This document shows positions 6,274 to 7,431 of a DNA stretch of 7,431 nucleotides, piece by piece. The notes under the pieces were generated by a model. The model was not told where the DNA came from. It ran no database searches and saw only the letters and a program-made list of their open reading frames with translations. Within the stretch, counting starts at the first letter, position 1. Each line of letters begins with the position of its first letter. Source of the stretch: Planctomycetaceae bacterium (GTDB lineage Bacteria; Planctomycetota; Planctomycetia; Pirellulales; Thermoguttaceae); the NCBI GenBank assembly GCA_009783865.1, contig WRCR01000190.1:1-7431 (forward strand). Reading direction: 5' to 3'. Position numbers and translations under genes: made by a program.

Positions 6274-6852
6274 CTACTCTTCCTCCAACTGTCTTGCGAT
6301 AAGAGAATCAAACCGGCTGAAAACTGACTGCGGCGGCGACTTCGGTTCACGGCTTCTGCCAATAGTAGGCCATGCCGATACTTCCACAAGTTCCGGCATT
6401 AACTTCGTTAAATCAGCAATCAACCGCGCTGCTAATACCCGTGTTCCGTTTTCTCTCGTTTCTTCAAAAATAGAACGCGCTGATTTCATCACTTTAACGA
6501 GTTGACATCTGTTCCGAATCGGATTACACGGAATCTCTTCGTGTTCGATAATCAATTCGCCGACCGATGTTTCCAGAACGTTCCGCCAAGGATAAAGTTG
6601 CGACAGATATAAATCGGTTTCAGGGTTTTCCTGCCGCTGTACTTCCGATATGCTGACCGTAAGACGTTCCGCAATGTCTTCTTGCGATATTCCCAGTCGA
6701 GAGCGGACTTCTGCCAAGCGATGAAGTTTCGGCGGCAGCAGCGGACACATTGCCGAGACATCATTCGGAGCAAGCGCAGTTATTTCCTGAAGGGCTTGCA
6801 CCCTATCGGTCTCTTTCGGAATCTCATGTTTGCTGACAGAATGTCCACTCAT
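6274..6852 (-). CDS. Helix-turn-helix (XRE/Cro-like) regulator of a planctomycete-type family
   Basis: The 192-residue product is predicted to be a cytoplasmic DNA-binding regulator. Residues about 43-100 form a lambda-repressor-like helix-turn-helix: LHRLAEVRSRLGISQEDIAERL is followed by the recognition helix region SISEVQRQE and then LYLSQLYPWRNVLETSVGELI. The helical C-terminal part (NRCQLVKVMKSARSIFEE, then MPELVEVSAW) and the PP motif before the domain match, from memory, a small family conserved among Planctomycetes and of unknown target. The start at 6852 is the first ATG; it has no clear Shine-Dalgarno. A later ATG at 6750 (MCPLLPPKLHRL) would keep the whole helix-turn-helix and cannot be excluded. 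It is divergent from carA across 203 bp, which invites the idea that it controls itself or carA, but nothing in the sequence proves this. Confidence 0.85.
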   Translation of the reverse strand: MSGHSVSKHEIPKETDRVQALQEITALAPNDVSAMCPLLPPKLHRLAEVRSRLGISQEDIAERLTVSISEVQRQENPETDLYLSQLYPWRNVLETSVGELIIEHEEIPCNPIRNRCQLVKVMKSARSIFEETRENGTRVLAARLIADLTKLMPELVEVSAWPTIGRSREPKSPPQSVFSRFDSLIARQLEEE

Positions 6853-6878
6853 AATTTACAGATAGAAAATTGCGCAAA

Positions 6879-6888
6879 TGACTATACA
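6879..6888 (-). promoter_or_regulatory. TGTATAGTCA element, likely -10 region of the regulator gene
   Basis: On the minus strand this reads TGTATAGTCA, identical over ten bases to the element at 6168-6177. It lies 26 bases before the start codon at 6852. TATAGT would serve as the -10 hexamer; no convincing -35 is present at the usual spacing. Confidence 0.4.
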
Positions 6889-6930
6889 CTGCGTTTTCAA
6901 GTCAGAATGAAAAATTTGTACTTTTTATGC

Positions 6931-6979
6931 GATAATCTCCGTTCGCTGTTTGCAATATGACAATTATATGGAGATTATC
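6931..6979. repeat. Perfect 10-bp inverted repeat in the regulator/carA intergenic region
   Basis: GATAATCTCC at 6931-6940 is the exact reverse complement of GGAGATTATC at 6970-6979, with 29 bases between the arms. The pair lies upstream of the carA promoter and also upstream of the regulator's putative -10. The wide spacing argues for paired protein-binding half-sites rather than an RNA hairpin. A natural candidate binder is the adjacent helix-turn-helix protein, but this is inference. Confidence 0.5.
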
Positions 6980-6991
6980 ATTCAGTACCGC

Positions 6992-7019
6992 TTGCATTCA
7001 CTACCGATTGTCTTATAAT
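6992..7019 (+). promoter_or_regulatory. Predicted sigma-70-type promoter for carA
   Basis: A perfect TATAAT at 7014-7019 is preceded after 16 bases by TTGCAT at 6992-6997, which matches the -35 consensus in its first three bases. Transcription would begin near 7026 and give a leader of about 30 bases before ATG 7056. The leader is too short for a classical attenuator or riboswitch. Confidence 0.55.
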
Positions 7020-7055
7020 TAGGCGAAACATTTAACACATTCTACGGATAATAGT

Positions 7056-7431
7056 ATGCTCAATCGAATTCCCGGAATACTCGCATTGGAAGACGGAACT
7101 TGTTTCACCGGCATCTCTGTCGGTCACGACGGCATCTCCGCAGGCGAAGTCGTTTTCAATACCGCAATGTTCGGCTATCAGGAAATTATCACGGATAACT
7201 CCTACTGCGGACAAATCGTGACAATGACCGCGCCGCAAATCGGAAATACCGGCATCAACAGCGAAGACCACGAATCCGATTCACCGAAAATTAAGGGACT
7301 CCTAATGCGGGAAATCTCAACGCGGGTCTCCAACTGGCGGGCTTCGGAATCCCTCGATGATTATCTCAAACGCAATAAGATTGTTGCCCTTTCCGAAATT
7401 GATACCCGCTCACTGACACAGCATATCCGCA
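7056..7431 (+). CDS. carA: Carbamoyl-phosphate synthase small subunit, N-terminal part (runs off the window)
   Basis: CarA is the glutamine-hydrolysing subunit of carbamoyl-phosphate synthase. It supplies ammonia to CarB for carbamoyl phosphate, the precursor of pyrimidines and arginine, in the cytoplasm. The visible 125 codons begin MLNRIPGILALEDGTCFTG and contain the family signature GEVVFNTAMFGYQEIITDNSYCGQIVTMT followed by PQIGNTGINSEDHES, then the conserved WRASESLDDYL and ALSEIDTRSLTQHIR segments. This is the N-terminal CPSase small-chain domain; the class-I glutamine amidotransferase domain with its catalytic Cys-His-Glu lies beyond the window. The start is the first ATG, directly before the conserved region, with only a weak GGA element seven bases upstream. 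It has its own promoter and is divergent from the helix-turn-helix gene. Confidence 0.96.
   Translation, partial: MLNRIPGILALEDGTCFTGISVGHDGISAGEVVFNTAMFGYQEIITDNSYCGQIVTMTAPQIGNTGINSEDHESDSPKIKGLLMREISTRVSNWRASESLDDYLKRNKIVALSEIDTRSLTQHIR

Noticed and set aside
6146..6505. Plus-strand open frame across the gap and over the regulator gene
   Set aside because: It lies antisense to the well-supported helix-turn-helix gene, with no homology or ribosome binding site.
6682..6960. 92-codon plus-strand open frame antisense to the regulator
   Set aside because: Mostly shadow of the regulator coding strand; the end lies in AT-rich intergenic sequence and shows no domain.
7032..7271. Minus-strand open frame over the start of carA
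   Set aside because: Antisense to the conserved CarA N terminus.
1..7431. CRISPR array, tRNA, rRNA, insertion sequence or defence island
   Set aside because: No regularly spaced short repeats, no cloverleaf with a CCA end, no transposase or terminal repeats, and no defence gene set were seen.

Overview
The window looks like a chromosomal stretch from a planctomycete, or less certainly another PVC-group bacterium, with roughly balanced base composition by eye. Three things point there. The helix-turn-helix protein at 6274-6852 follows the pattern of a regulator family I know from Planctomycetes (PPKLHRLAEVR..LGIS, then LY.W...L...V.EL). The ankyrin protein carries helical 'Y...L......A...GDL' units like those common in planctomycete and verrucomicrobial proteins. 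The gene mix is otherwise that of an ordinary bacterial chromosome. The lineage is inferred by recall, not by a search.

Layout, left to right: (1) about 27-1500, plus strand, an ankyrin-repeat protein. Its reading frame is open from 61 but has no usual start codon until GTG 307, while a well-placed Shine-Dalgarno and ATG lie at 16-29 in a different frame, so the 5' end looks frameshifted. (2) 1625-5533, plus strand, a full-length HrpA-type DEAH-box RNA helicase of 1302 residues, preceded by a promoter so close to the ATG that the mRNA may be leaderless. (3) 5572-6144, minus strand, a small coiled-coil plus PD-(D/E)XK nuclease-fold protein of the DUF3782 type, convergent with hrpA across a 38-bp gap containing a hairpin. 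(4) 6274-6852, minus strand, the helix-turn-helix regulator. (5) 7056 to the end, plus strand, the first 125 codons of carA (carbamoyl-phosphate synthase small subunit), divergent from the regulator across 203 bp that hold a good sigma-70-like promoter and a perfect 10-bp inverted repeat.

The genes do not form one obvious pathway. The regulator/carA divergent pair is the only arrangement that hints at a regulatory link. The two minus-strand genes share an identical 10-base element 23 and 26 bases upstream of their start codons, which suggests similar promoters or a common regulator.

The most unusual signals are two ParB-binding-site (parS)-like palindromes inside hrpA. One matches the bacterial consensus at 15 of 16 positions and the other matches the 14-base core at 13 of 14. 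Both encode the same residues (VSRETD) in what appear to be variable loops of the helicase. I see no defence system, mobile element, CRISPR array or RNA gene here.
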